From the NCBI GenBank assembly GCA_014904845.1, contig MU119271.1:165848-229847 (forward strand): a DNA stretch of 64,000 bases. The letters are read 5' to 3'. Source of the DNA: Acephala macrosclerotiorum. Taxonomy: Eukaryota; Ascomycota; Leotiomycetes; Helotiales; Mollisiaceae. A program made the position numbers and the translations under genes. The notes beneath the pieces were generated by a model. The model saw only the letters and a list, made by a program, of their open reading frames with translations, searched no databases and was not told where the DNA came from. Of this stretch, positions 46,716 through 58,525 are shown piece by piece (within the stretch, counting starts at the first letter, position 1; the number at the start of each line of letters is the position of its first letter).

Positions 46716-49118
46716 ATGCGACGAGCCACGGTCTTCAGAGGCCATAGGCTTGGAGCCGCGGTATGCGACTTAGCTTGCCAACAGCTGTCAAGAACGACTC
46801 CAGTATTAGCTGCAACTCAATTACAACCTTCTGCGACTTTGCATACGACTCGAAGAGTCAGCTCGAGCTTCAATGCACGCCCAATACCCTCTCCTTCAGC
46901 ATTCAAGCCAGTTCCTCAGCCGCTTACGAGCAAGCTCTTGGGGCATTCGAACCTCGGTCTCTCTTCCCCATGGCGACCTGCAATTGCACAATTACGACCT
47001 TTCAATAGCACTTCACATTTGCGGGACACACCGAAGGAGTCGGACCGGCAAGATCTGATTGAGAAGGAGAAGGCGAGGCGGGAAGAGGAGGAAGAGGATC
47101 TTCTGGATGAGCAACCAGGATTTGAACGGAGTGAAAAAGCTTCGAAAGCAGCACAAGTCAATCTGAGCGCACGACTCTCGAGCCCGAAAGCACAAGGGAA
47201 TACGGCGGGATTCGGGGAGATATGGAGATTGATCAAGATCGCTCGACCGGAAGCGAAATGGCTGGGATTGGCCTTTGCATTTTTGTTAATATCATCCACT
47301 ATTACGATGTCGATACCTTTCTCAATTGGAAAGATATTGGATCTTGCGACCAAGGACCCATCTGAGGGGAGTACGTTGTTTGGCCTGGACATTGGCCAGT
47401 TCTACATCGCTCTTGGCTGCGTCTTGACCCTTGGTGCAGCGGCAAACTATGGTCGGATCATCATTTTACGAATTGTTGGAGAGAGGATTGTTTCCAGGCT
47501 TCGGTCTCAACTGTATAGACGGACATACGTTCAAAATGCCGAGTTCTTCGATGCAAATCGAGTCGGAGACTTAATCTCCCGTCTTAGCTCGGACACGGTT
47601 ATCGTTGGAAAGAGCATCACGCAGAACTTATCTGATGGACTGAGAGCTATTGTGAGTGGTGCTGCTGGATTCACAGCTATGGCTTGGGTCAGCTTGAAGC
47701 TCACGAGCATTCTGTGCTTGATGTTCCCACCTGTTGCCATTGGTGCATTCTTCTACGGTCGAGCAATCCGAAATTTGAGTCGGAAGATCCAGCGAAACCT
47801 CGGAACATTGACCAAGATTGCAGAAGAGCGGCTTGGAAATGTACGGACTAGCCAAGCATTTGCTGGTGAGATTCAGGAAGTTGGGCGCTACAACCACCAA
47901 GTCAAGAAGATCTTCTCGCTTGGAAAGAGGGAGGCCATCATCAGTGCAACCTTCTTCAGCTCTTCGGGATTTCTCGGCAACATGACCATTTTGGCCTTGC
48001 TCTACTCGGGGGGGTCTATGGTGAAGAGTGGAGTTATCAGTATTGGCGATCTAACTTCATTCCTGATGTATACCGCTTACGCAGGATCAAGTCTGTTTGG
48101 TGTTTCTAGCTTCTATTCAGAACTCATGAAGGGAGTTGGAGCCGCAAGCCGTCTATTTGAGCTTCAAGACCGAAAACCTACGATTCCTGCTACCATTGGA
48201 ACGAAGGTCAAATCAGCTCAAGGACCAATCAAGTTTTCGAATGTCAGCTTTGCGTACCCGACACGACCAGCAGTCAATATCTTTGATGGACTTGATTTCG
48301 AGATCCCATCGGGGACAAACGTGGCAATCGTTGGTCCTAGCGGTGGCGGAAAGTCGACGATTGGCTCTTTGCTTCTGAGATTCTACAACCCGACCGAGGG
48401 AAGCATTCAGATCAATGGAATCGATATCTCGACTATGAATGGCAAATCGCTGCGTCGTCGTATTGGTATGGTCGGTCAAGAGCCAGTTTTGTTCTCTGGT
48501 TCCATTGCCGAGAACATTGCCTATGGGAAACCACAAGCTACGCGATCTGAGATCATTGCTGCAGCTCGCAAAGCAAACTGTCAATTCATCAGCGACTTCC
48601 CTGAAGGGCTTGATACTCAAGTTGGAGCTCGCGGAGCTCAATTGTCTGGTGGACAGAAGCAAAGAATCGCTATCGCTAGAGCACTGCTCAAGAATCCCGA
48701 CATCCTGATCCTTGATGAAGCAACCTCGGCTTTGGATGCCGAATCCGAGACATTGGTCAACTCGGCGTTGGCTGCATTACTCAGAGGGCACAACACCACA
48801 ATATCTATTGCCCATCGTCTGTCTACGATCAAGAGATCCGACCATATCATTGTTCTTGGTAATGATGGGAAAGTCGCTGAGACTGGCACGTACAATGCTC
48901 TGTCGGCGAACCCAGATTCTGCTTTCTCCAAATTGATGGAATGGCAGATGAGCGGTGGTGACGCCGCTGACAAGCGATCCATGGAGCCAGAAGGCCATTT
49001 GACAGAGACCGAGGAAATCGCCGACGACCTCGTCCGCCTGAGCGAAGAAGACGCAGGCGAAGAAGAAATCGACGAGGAAGGAGCGAAGGAGCGAGATGAG
49101 AAGGAGACGAAATCCTAA
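46716..49118 (+). CDS. Mitochondrial ABC half-transporter, MDL1/ABCB10 type
   Basis: An uninterrupted 800-codon gene. The ATG at 46716 (MRRATVFRGHRL) starts a basic, Ser/Arg-rich presequence typical of mitochondrial import; an upstream GTG in frame is disregarded. An acidic linker (about 110-150) precedes one six-helix exporter domain (about 180-470). The nucleotide-binding domain contains Walker A GPSGGGKST (near 540), Q-loop VGQEPVLF, signature LSGGQKQR (near 643), Walker B ILILDEATSALD and the switch IAHRLST, all intact. The acidic tail (EEDAGEEEIDEEGAKERDEK) is longer than in yeast. Homologues are in the inner mitochondrial membrane; yeast Mdl1 exports peptides from the matrix. ATM1 is a less likely match because the presequence and core follow the MDL pattern. 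Confidence 0.92.
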   Translation: MRRATVFRGHRLGAAVCDLACQQLSRTTPVLAATQLQPSATLHTTRRVSSSFNARPIPSPSAFKPVPQPLTSKLLGHSNLGLSSPWRPAIAQLRPFNSTSHLRDTPKESDRQDLIEKEKARREEEEEDLLDEQPGFERSEKASKAAQVNLSARLSSPKAQGNTAGFGEIWRLIKIARPEAKWLGLAFAFLLISSTITMSIPFSIGKILDLATKDPSEGSTLFGLDIGQFYIALGCVLTLGAAANYGRIIILRIVGERIVSRLRSQLYRRTYVQNAEFFDANRVGDLISRLSSDTVIVGKSITQNLSDGLRAIVSGAAGFTAMAWVSLKLTSILCLMFPPVAIGAFFYGRAIRNLSRKIQRNLGTLTKIAEERLGNVRTSQAFAGEIQEVGRYNHQVKKIFSLGKREAIISATFFSSSGFLGNMTILALLYSGGSMVKSGVISIGDLTSFLMYTAYAGSSLFGVSSFYSELMKGVGAASRLFELQDRKPTIPATIGTKVKSAQGPIKFSNVSFAYPTRPAVNIFDGLDFEIPSGTNVAIVGPSGGGKSTIGSLLLRFYNPTEGSIQINGIDISTMNGKSLRRRIGMVGQEPVLFSGSIAENIAYGKPQATRSEIIAAARKANCQFISDFPEGLDTQVGARGAQLSGGQKQRIAIARALLKNPDILILDEATSALDAESETLVNSALAALLRGHNTTISIAHRLSTIKRSDHIIVLGNDGKVAETGTYNALSANPDSAFSKLMEWQMSGGDAADKRSMEPEGHLTETEEIADDLVRLSEEDAGEEEIDEEGAKERDEKETKS

Positions 49119-50192
49119 GCCGTCTTGGAGAAGGCAGGAAATCAGACGAAGTAATGTGCATGTCGTTATGCGGGTCCTCTATGTACGGGGTACAGGATAT
49201 CACGGAAGCCCAGAAGCTCTTCAATTTTCCTCTGTCACTGGGCGTTTGATCGATATACTGCATTGGGATTGGGATACATAGGCATACGGTTGATTCCCAC
49301 GCGGAATGAAAGACGCCGAGCCTGAATTGATTTGTACTATACTCCGCTCGCATGATGGTAGAGAATCTAGAAAGACTCGTACTGTCCACTACTGTGATTC
49401 TCCACTGGTTATGCTTGATCCAGTCTCAGGTGCCAAACTTCTCACTTTGCGTCCTTGATTGGCAAGCGCCACTTTCCGCATAGACTTCACGATGTACTTA
49501 ATTTCAGAAGTGCAATTTGAAATTGAGAAGTACCCTTCAAGATTCACACATTTCAATTGCTCCTTCAGCTCATAATTGTTGTGTTCTTGCTTAGGCCCGT
49601 CAGATCCGGTGATTTTCTAGCAACGTTTATCATGATCTTATCTTTCACTAATCTGATCAAGTAGCCAGTCGCTTGCAACTTCTTGAATGTTAGTCAACTC
49701 CCTTCGCGACCCTTCATGGGATTTGTTGCCATTGCGGCGCAGTTAAGGCTGTCCGAGATATGCTCAATTCTAGCTTACAGCCCTAATTGGCTCCAGAACC
49801 TAGGCAATTCTGTCCAAGCATCATTCAATGCTTGATCAAATTAAACAGCGAATGACGTGTTGACAACAGGAACCAAGCATCCCGTTGATCTTATCGCGGG
49901 GAACCCGATCACATCTGCAGTTGATGAGGCCCAACTTCCGAAATTTCCGCACTATTGCGCATTGGGGATGGAGATTGTGTAGCGAAGGAAAATGCGACAT
50001 TTGGAAATGCAGGGCGTTGATGCATGCAATGTGCAAGCGCCACGAAAATGAGGTTCGTGAGGGGCAGCGACGAAGACACGTAAACTATTGAACCCTCCAA
50101 GACTTCGATCAATTTATATTACAGCTATTGCGACCGTGCCAGAATCTCCTTGACGAATATCATCATTTCGTTGCATACCACATACCAACAAC
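49119..50192. other. Intergenic, no gene seen
   Basis: 3' region of the ABC transporter gene and 5' region of the pseudogene. Only short shadow frames occur. Confidence 0.5.
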
Positions 50193-51793
50193 ATGGCTCA
50201 CAAAGCCCTCGGAGCCGGTGTCAGGATCATGTTCTCAAGTGTTGGACTTGTCGCTGAGAGCGTGCATCACCTCAAAGAGAAGTATTCAAAGTCACCCACC
50301 GTCAGCGGAATCGATGTCACAGCAATTGGCGCCGACCTACTGCAAAGTCCCGACCATGCCCACGCCGAAGAGGTCGCCTACGATGTGCCTCCACTGTATC
50401 AAGAGGGCGATGAAGCACAATGGCAACTCGACGAAGCTCAAGACGAACTCATCCTCACGAGTTCCGAAGCAACACTCTCAGAAGAAGAACGAGAAAAAGC
50501 CGTAATTGAGAGACAGAAATCAGAAAAATACAACGAGCACAACCCTAAAGTAGTATTTGAGCGTTTTCTTGAACGACATCCCATCCCAAACCATCCCCCG
50601 ACCGCCAAACTCTCCCTCCCAGTCATCGCCTCAATGACCACTCAAGACCCGAGGCTTCATTCGCGCCTACGCTCCCGTTCTTTCCGAAGTCGGCATCGAT
50701 CAAGCAGCATTCATCGACTTCCTTAAAACTTTTTTACCAGGGCTGCCTCGCATCAACATCAATCCAAGTCCTGAATCTAGTATCTCTGATCGTCGATACC
50801 GTTCGCCACGCTCCTGGCATAGCCGTTGGCGCAATCCTCCAAATCGCAGCCCGCATATTGGAGGCAATAGATGGAAGAAGAATAGCGAACTAGACTCTCG
50901 ATCGTCTGAACAAAGAATACTTCTGCCCACGCGATGACTACGCTCTCGTCATGACTTGGCGACCCGAACCAGCCAACAAAGCGCAGGCCGCCTCGAGCAC
51001 TACGGAGATGGATCCGACTTCAACAATCACTTCCTCCATGCCTGAAAATAGCACTGAGTCCAAGTTCAAATAAAGCATGAAGAAGCCAGATGGGAAGACC
51101 TATGGGATAATGCACACGAATGTTTTGGCTCTATTGAAGTCGCACCTTTGACTTTCCCAAAACTTGACGAAATTGAGCGCAGATCCGAAGGCCGCCAAAT
51201 CAAAGGTTGCGGGGACATAAGGGTTTATAGCTGGTTATTTCGGTCATCGCGCTATGGCTCGATACGTACGTCCCTCCCTTCTCTTTCCTATCCCTCCTAC
51301 TAACAATCGCTCCACAGATAGCACTCAACCCAACCTCCGTACTAACAACCACCCACTCCGCCCTCCCAAGATTCCGCTCCAAATATGCAGACCCCAACCA
51401 CCCCGCCAACTCCGGAAACCTAATATCCTTCCTCTCGGGCGGAAAATTCAGCCCTCCCCGTCTCGGTCAAGGGTTGGGAGACCCCGACCAACAATACTGG
51501 GGAATCGGCTGGGTAGCGAATAAAATTGTCATTGCGAGAAATGAAGTCAAGGCTAAGAAAGCTGCCGCTTTGAAGGAGCAGGAGGTGAATTATCATCGTG
51601 AATTACAGGAGGAGGTGGTAGAGGTACGGTTGGGGAGGGAGAGGAGAGGGAGTTGACCCAAAGGGAAATTTGGGCGCAAAGGGCGGCAGAGGGGAAAACG
51701 CCGGATGGGAGGGTGGGGAAGGAGATGCCGGGAATGGTCATGAGGACTACGGCCGGATGTGGTGTATTTGATAATCGTCAATATGCTAGGTGA
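50193..51793 (+). pseudogene. Broken copy of a conserved uncharacterised fungal protein
   Basis: It starts MAHKALGAGVRIMFSSVGL and matches a widespread uncharacterised ascomycete family. Recognisable blocks continue in changing frames: RGFIRAYAPVLSEVGIDQ, VLNLVSLIVDTVRHAPGIAV, LNKEYFCPRDDYALVMTWRP, ARWEDLWDNAHECFGSIEV, GFIAGYFGHRAMARY and KYADPNHPANSGNLISFLSG. Breaks: a frameshift near 50633-50646, one extra T in the six-T run at 50730-50735, TAG at 50891, TAA at 51072, another shift after it, TAA at 51218, and a further shift near 51600. A normal intron with a CTACTAAC branch survives at 51266-51317. So many lesions point to an old pseudogene, although homopolymer sequencing errors could cause some. 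Confidence 0.8.
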
Positions 51794-52567
51794 GGAGGAG
51801 ATAGCTACTGCTTCAAAGCCAGTAAAGGATGCGAAGGTGGTGCAGGCGCAGAGCGCGTCTGTTTCTATTGCTTGACTGAAGTAGGCCAGTATTTGATTTG
51901 TAGGAGAATGATTGCTTTGAAAGAAGAGGGGCTGATTTGGAGTATACACGGAAGCTGGGAGGACGGCGTTTGGGAGTATTTCGACGCTTTGTTCTTCTTG
52001 GAGCTGATTGTCCTGGTCTGCTAGAGCTAGTACCTATGCAATAAGTCTTCAGAAGACTGCCTTTATTCGAGTGAGAGCGCCGTCAGATCTAGGTGTATGG
52101 CATTCCATTCATGGTGCGATGGTGCGACAAGTGTTCATCGAAACAATCAGCAAGCTGCTGAATGACTCTTCGTGACAATTCGTCATGCCAAGATCGCAGC
52201 ACATTCGAAAGCACAAGAAAGGGGTAGCACGTGACGAGACTTGGAAAATGATGTAAAAGTACATTCTTATGAGACGCATCTATCTGCCTTCTAAGCACGA
52301 GCCAGCTCATATTATTCTTGTTGTAGCCCCTCTCTGCAGACCGTGCGAATGATGAATCACAGTAGAATTATGAAGGAAATAGAGAGAGTCGCTTAGAACA
52401 TCGTCAGCTTTAGCAATCGAAGTTGAGAAGCATTGGAGTGATATACTAGCGTATGAAAAGATATATGACTGTCTGGTTTATGCTCCAGAGATATACTATG
52501 ATGTCTCTGGCGAAGCGTCGTTGTTTTTTTATTTGAGGTTCTATTGCCAGAAAGTCAGTCAATTAGA
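51794..52567. other. Intergenic, no gene seen
   Basis: No coding sequence or clear repeat recognised. Confidence 0.45.
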
Positions 52568-53056
52568 TCAACTGCAGAGGTGAAGACTATACCATGGCTC
52601 TCCATTCTCGTTGCCTTCCTGCAGCCTTCGGCCAACGTGCTGGATTCGATGTCTAATCAAGCGGCGAATTCTCCATGTGCGAAATGTGCAACCAGACTCA
52701 TGGCATGAGAATCTCGTTCGTCGATTCCTGTTGCGAAGTTCCGTAGTCTCGAGACATCGCCACCGATGGACGTATGACGGTGCGATGTTGTTGAAGGTTC
52801 CATCGAACCAGACGTCGAATGCTGATCGTTGTGCCATAGTGAGATAGGGATTCGAGTGCTGCTGTGTCTGAAATCTCGTGTCTAGTAGGAGTCCGTAGAG
52901 ATACAGTACTGCCGTAGGGGAAGTAGATTCGTGGTTGAAGTTAGAGATGATAAAACGATGCTGTCTATCTCGACTAGATAATAATATACGATGTGCTTCG
53001 AAAGGAGTTACTGAATTTGGGAGCTCCCGGCTGCGTAGTGTCTTCTGGTATTTCAT
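52568..53056 (-). CDS. Possible hypothetical protein
   Basis: An open frame of 162 codons from ATG 53056. An internal Met (MAQRSAFDVWFDGTFNN, residue 73) may be the real start, giving about 90 aa. The C-terminal part is basic with two Cys (FSCHESGC) and many Arg/His (RRLIRHRIQHVGRRL). No signal peptide or membrane span. No family recognised, and a chance frame is possible. Confidence 0.35.
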   Translation of the reverse strand: MKYQKTLRSRELPNSVTPFEAHRILLSSRDRQHRFIISNFNHESTSPTAVLYLYGLLLDTRFQTQQHSNPYLTMAQRSAFDVWFDGTFNNIAPSYVHRWRCLETTELRNRNRRTRFSCHESGCTFRTWRIRRLIRHRIQHVGRRLQEGNENGEPWYSLHLCS

Positions 53057-55776
53057 GAGCCCAGCAGATACTTATATCCGCAAGGTCACGGTAAGGCTGT
53101 CGACATGTTAGCAGGCAACATATGCTTCCAGCCATGCCGTTTCACATATGATTATTTATACTCATTCTCTTCCATCAGTTTAACGATAACAAAGAGATAT
53201 TTGGAGGAGGTTTCACACTGAGTCGGTGGTGTTTCGTTTGGCATCACGTGATTGGAGGGGAGGCGAGCAGGTGATGGAGAGAAGTTGGGAGCATGGCCAA
53301 GAATAAGTTCAGTGGCTCTTACTTCCTGGAAGCTGGCTCCATAGATCTTGAGAACCACCCTCCATCAAAGCCAGGGAGCCTTGCGGCTGCCGAAGCTAGA
53401 ACAGATCCCGATTGTCGGGTTCAGGAGGCCCCGCGCGTCAGAGAGAGTTCGTCACCACAGGCTTGCCGAGCGGTGCCGTTGCTTGCTACTGTGGAGGTTG
53501 ACAAGGCTGGCGCCCGGCTGCAGTGTTGTGCGTGTGCATGAATGGTAAAACAGTGTTAGATATTTGAGGTGGCGGGCAGAGCCTTGTCTTTCTTATTGGC
53601 GTGATTCAGCTACTCGGCGTGCGGCCCTAACAATCGCAAAGGTATAGATACCAATTATCTTTAGACAAAATTCCTCTTTGATTCTTGCTAACGGTGTTAC
53701 GGCGCTTGCGGTATGTTATGCATAGATTAATCGTACCCCAATTTAGAAGCAGGCATGTCGAGAAAGATTCGGCTCGATGACGGCTCACTTTCAGCGCACT
53801 GGTCTGGAATGAGAAGCATGAACGAAGCTTTGAGGAAGAATGATAATATAGCACTATCTGGTAGCAGAGACTTGAAATTTCGTACGCATCAAACAAGAAC
53901 AAAAGGACCTGCAGTTGTTAAATGGATTGCAACACGTGACAAGCATTCGGAAATTCGTACCTCAAGTCGAAGATGGGAGCAGCAATGTACGACAGACAAA
54001 GGCAACTTACCCTTTCAAGAAGATACCATCTCAAACAGATTTTATGTCGTTAAACCTCAGCTCGTATCTAAGGAATCACGCAAGTCCCTGATGGCTAGAT
54101 CAACACTGTGCAAAATTAGCTAAGTTTCATTCGTAAACATAGCACGGAGTAACTCGCAACACGAGCATATATCCAATAGTTATTATCACTGTTTTGCAGA
54201 TCAATGCAAAAACCAGTCCCACAATTCGTCTATCCTATTTGGCAGGAATTAGAAGGTAGCTTGCATGAGCTACTTGTATATCTTGACCTCGTAGCACACT
54301 AAAACTATTAGAAGCGGAAACTTTAGGAACCAAAATCTGAGGAGCGCTTACAGCATGACCAAAGCTACCGCAGTCATAGTCGTCGTTGAGCAACTTTTGT
54401 GGCTTTGTGCAGTTGAAAGTCACGTGGCTAACTGAACAGACAGGAATAGCTATCTCAGTATTGAAGTAGCAGACTTGTCTGAAAACAAAAACACGAGTGT
54501 GTAGTAGCTAGAAATCCTATTTACGTGTTTGGAAATTCCGATACACTTGCTTGGTCTATTAAGCGTGATCCACACGTGCCAGGCCTGTGGGGGTGAATAA
54601 GGTTCTTCTTGGAAGCATGGCCGGAAAAGCCACTGTCGAAGTAACAATGCAAGATCACCCATACTTTGGCCCTGGCAACACTAAAAGTGGGCCTGTAAGG
54701 TTCATCATCAACTGTGGAGATGGGTCACCGTCTGCCACCCATACTTTGGCCTAAAAGTGGGTCTATAAGGTTCATCATCGACTGCCATGGCCATAGACAG
54801 CTGCAGGCATCTTCAAAATCAGGCTGTCGCCAATCTGAGCCGAGGAAATAGCACCTTTCGTTATTTTTGACGAATCTGTGTTTTTTCCCTGCGCTTGATT
54901 GCTTTTGGCAAATCTTTTTTAGGGGAGGGTGTGCATTCGGTTACAGCACTCTTCAGCGCCTTATAGCGACATTGCTGCCCTGAGAAAACTGATTTAGGGA
55001 CGATTCCCTGTAGTCGCACCACTGTATGCCGAATCTCTGTACCGCTATGCCTACCTTCTCCGTGGTAACAACTCTCTCTGTAATAACAGAACCTTCTTCC
55101 AATCCTTTCTGCTATCTTTTCTTTGACTACCACCACTGCCATTAGGTACGAGACTCCACGAGACAACAGTTGAGACGGCACTGACGGATCAGCGTATATA
55201 CTTATACGGAACTCTGCATGTTCGTGTTAATTGATGAAATCAGGACAACAGCGAGGTGCACCGGAAGATCGAGACCTGTTGTACTGACAAATTAGGGTGG
55301 AGCTTATAGGATTGATGAGTTTGAGGGGCAAGCCGCCGATTCAGATGATGGACTAATAAGGATGGTGGGCACCACTGGCTTGAGACATTTCTCAGCCATC
55401 GCGACGCTCGACCGACAATCACAGGCACAGCCGCTGCCGAATCTCTACATGATGGAAGTGATAAACCTCTGCTTTTCTCCCACGCACTGTTAGCTTCACT
55501 CCTCAGTCAATACTACCATCTCAATAAGCCTTACGCAGAATTCCAAACTTCTATTTTCGATGAAAGAGCAATAGCTGTGCTTATCTTTTACTATGCATCA
55601 ACTTCCCTTAATTCGACTTTATCAGTACACATCTTTCCAAAGCGTTCAACTTTTATATCACACTGTACAATCGCGCACAAGGGCAACACGCTTCAATTCG
55701 TAGACAAGGCAACTGCTGCAATCATGCGTAACTTTCACTTCCGCATCATCCACCTAACGAGCTAATTAAACATCAG
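53057..55776. other. Intergenic, no supported gene
   Basis: A 122-codon plus-strand frame at 53755-54123 is hydrophilic and motif-free. A short direct duplication lies at 54656-54784. Any first exon of the membrane-protein fragment at 55777 should lie in the last few hundred bases but could not be identified. Confidence 0.4.
54656..54784 (+). repeat. Direct tandem duplication, about 50-59 bp per copy
   Basis: CACCCATACTTTGGCC followed by TAAAAGTGGG and AAGGTTCATCATC occurs at 54656-54714 and again at 54736-54784. Copy 1 has a ten-base insertion (CTGGCAACAC); the copies otherwise differ at three or four bases. Confidence 0.75.
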
Positions 55777-56033
55777 TTTCCACAAGCGATACCATCACCC
55801 TTGTCTTCGGCCTCGCAAGCCTACTCGTTGCTATCCTTGCCATCCTAGTAACCATCACGATACAAAAAGCACCAGGTACGAACATCGTTGGTCTGCCAAT
55901 GAGTAAAGTGTTGACGAGCATCATAGTAATAAGAGATATCGAAATGCAGCCGTATACTCGACAGACGAACGAACACGAGTTGACGCTGAAAGCAATGGAA
56001 TTTGTGCTGGAGCTCTTCAGGAGACATAGATGA
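55777..56033 (+). CDS. Small single-pass membrane protein, first exon not found
   Basis: Exon 55777-55875 reads STSDTITLVFGLASLLVAIL and on into ILVTITIQKAP, a clear transmembrane helix. It joins by a 60-bp GT-AG intron to exon 55936-56033, which reads IEMQPYTRQTNEHELTLK and ends LELFRRHR before TGA. The 5' end of the first listed exon is an acceptor (ACATCAG) behind a CTAAC-like branch, so at least one upstream exon with the start is missing. The pattern (Ser/Thr-Asp-Thr-Ile-Thr, one helix, polar tail) is seen in short fungal membrane proteins of unknown function. Confidence 0.45.
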
Positions 56034-56088
56034 TGCAGACGCGAAGGTGAATGATCGAAGCGAAAAAGGACAATTGAGGGAAGGAGTT

Positions 56089-56180
56089 TAAGTGAAGCAG
56101 CATTCGAGGGGAATAGCATTTGATGGAAACAGTACTTGAGGAACGAATGACTCGAGGGAAAGCAGCACTTGGGGGACGCT
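56089..56180 (+). repeat. Degenerate ~16-bp tandem array
   Basis: About five units of 15-17 bp, such as AGCAGCATTCGAGGGGA, AACAGTACTTGAGG and AGCAGCACTTGGGGG. The CTTGAGG core is shared with the arrays near 37855 and 43074. The remaining stretch to 57043 shows no gene. Confidence 0.5.
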
Positions 56181-57043
56181 TCCCAATTTCCGCGAACCGG
56201 ACCAAAGTTCCACATAATCAAAAGCACTCGCAGAATTCATCCTAATCAACATCCAATATGACCACGAAGCTTTTGGCAATGGCAAATTCATCTTGTTCCT
56301 GCACATCCAACAAGTGTTTGCATATCTATCGTTGAGTGAGATACACTGAGTGATACAAACATTATTAATATCTGATACCGATTCACAAGCTCGGAAGATG
56401 GTGAAAGGTGCGGAGAATATTCGCGTGACAGACCTTCTTTCCGGGTTGGCCTACAGGTTTTTGCGAGGTATAAGGGAACCCTCAGATGCTGGAAGACTCT
56501 AAAGATACTCTCTTCGACACATGGTGTCTCAGCTTCAAAATACTTCAAGTGTGAGAGCCTTCAAATCTGCATGTACACAAGCACCAGAGTCGTCGGCGGT
56601 TGGGACTTGGCAGGTACACTCTCTGCAAAGTCGAACATCACAGCTCGTTCCTTCTTAGCATGCATGTCATAACGCAAAATTTTAAGCTTCAGATGTACAC
56701 ACCTAGAATGCTATTAAATCATTGGAAGTCCGCCTTTATTTTTCGTACATTTTGCTTGCAAAAAATGGCATCCGTTCTCAGACATCAAAGAGTTCGAGGA
56801 TATCGATCACTTCTCGAAGATACACGCTCTGCAGTTCTTAGTCATTATTCATTCCTTCGTATCACGTTAAGCTATACTTGAAGCACCGATAAGCACCACT
56901 TTCCCTCAAAGCTACATTTCATGAAATCCCAAAATCATCAAATGACTTTTGTCGCCCCGTCGTTGAGAAGGGCTTCTAAGCATATCAGACTAATTCCTGT
57001 ACTGTATTAAGAACTTTTGGCAATGAAAAAGTCCTAGGCCATC

Positions 57044-58525
57044 TCAAGTGCTCGTTCCATTACTGCCCCCACTGCTACTGCCAGAAGAACTATTTCCTAT
57101 ATTCCCTAGAAACACGACCAGCACAGCACAGTACCTGCAATCAGTCAGCACAGAATCCAGAACACAATGAGTAAAATGACGAACGTTGCAGCAGCCCCAA
57201 GTGTCTCGTGGCGCTTGGCGCTCGTGAATTTGGTGAGCACGACAGAGAAAATCAGTGTTGAGAGAAGTAAGACCATGATCATGATCAGTGTCATGGATGG
57301 CGTCCGAGCACCCTGGCCTACGTGCAATAGCACGTACACTGGGATGATTAAAAGAGCCAGGATTGTCGTCATGATTATGAAACTAACGACCTTGTTGATA
57401 CGGTCACGGCTGTACAGTTGAATCATCGTTTCCTTTGGATCGACTTTTTCGAGGAGGTCCTGCTCCAGGTCAATAGCTGTCAAGCAATAGATTTCCTATT
57501 AGACTGACTGGAGGACAAAATATGTGCTTTTCTATGTTGTCAGCTTTCACGCTTCGATAATAAGGGTGTCCATCATCCAAATACCTACTCTGATCAAGGG
57601 GGAAGCAAGTTTATGTAATGTCCTTTCAATGAAAGCATCAATCCAAGCGTTCTCGCGACCTGGCTTCAAGGTTACAATGTCTTCCTTCTTATATATGTAG
57701 CTCTCGACGTTGCATATCGGATCCTGAGAGTCAAAGTAGTTTTTGACACTAAAGTAGTCTCTTTCGGGCGGCCGAGTAAAGCCGGCGAGTTCTCGGGAAA
57801 CAATGAGAAGGTCCGCTACATTTTATTAGCCTCACTCTCAGCTGAGTGTAGTATGTAGCAATGATGATACCGTATTCTTTAAACTTTGCTTCGACTTCGG
57901 CGAAAAATTCTTTTCTGTCTGGAATTAAGAAGTCTCCATCCTGACGCGATCTCAACGCTTTCGGATTGCGAGCTTCATCAACTTCATCCATGCGGTCAAG
58001 GTTACCCTCAAGTTGTCTGAGAACATCTTGTTTGTACAGCAGGAGTCGTGCTTGTAGATATCCAAATCGCCGGTATACCATGAAGTTTTCGTCGCAGTCT
58101 AGTAAAGCTGCAAGGCGCGGGTAACCGCCTGGACATTTGTCTACTGGAGGGGTGTTAATCGAGATATACACTTGAGTCGCGGACCGAGACGCAAACAGTA
58201 TCTTATGATGGGGCGTTTTTGCACGGCCGTTGCTTGAGGTTCATGTGGCCCGTCCTCCCCCCACAACATTCGAAAAGCTTGCCCTGAGTGCCTGATCCAG
58301 TGTCTTAACGAGTTCGCAGATCGCTTCACTGCAATGTTTTTTGTCAGCTACTGTTCGATGTCTGATAAAAGATGGCATACTCAGCGTAGCTGGCTTGTAC
58401 GATTCTGCTTCAGGACTTCGAGAGTTCAAGTCCTGCAGCATAGCCTGCGCTGTGACACCATCAGAGACAATTTCCTCAGGAATTCCCTTTTCTATGAGAT
58501 CTTCGATGTTGGATGATGAAGCCAT
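57044..58525 (-). CDS. DUF6594 membrane protein B
   Basis: Seven exons (58525-58381, 58328-58185, 58143-57871, 57815-57589, 57526-57509, 57459-57185, 57134-57044) give 390 aa. The ATG at 58525 (MASSSNIEDLIEKG) is used; an upstream TTG is ignored. All introns are GT-AG, 41-62 bp. Exon 4 (227 bp) has exactly the length of its counterpart in gene A, and an 18-bp micro-exon (HIFCPP) matches gene A's 15-bp one. Motifs: GYPRLAALLDCDENF, VYRRFGYLQARLLLYKQDVLRQLE, then three hydrophobic helices including ILALLIIPVYVLL and YCAVLVVFLGNIG, ending in a Ser/Gly tail. The family is fungal, membrane-bound at the C-terminus and of unknown function. It looks intact. Confidence 0.85.
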
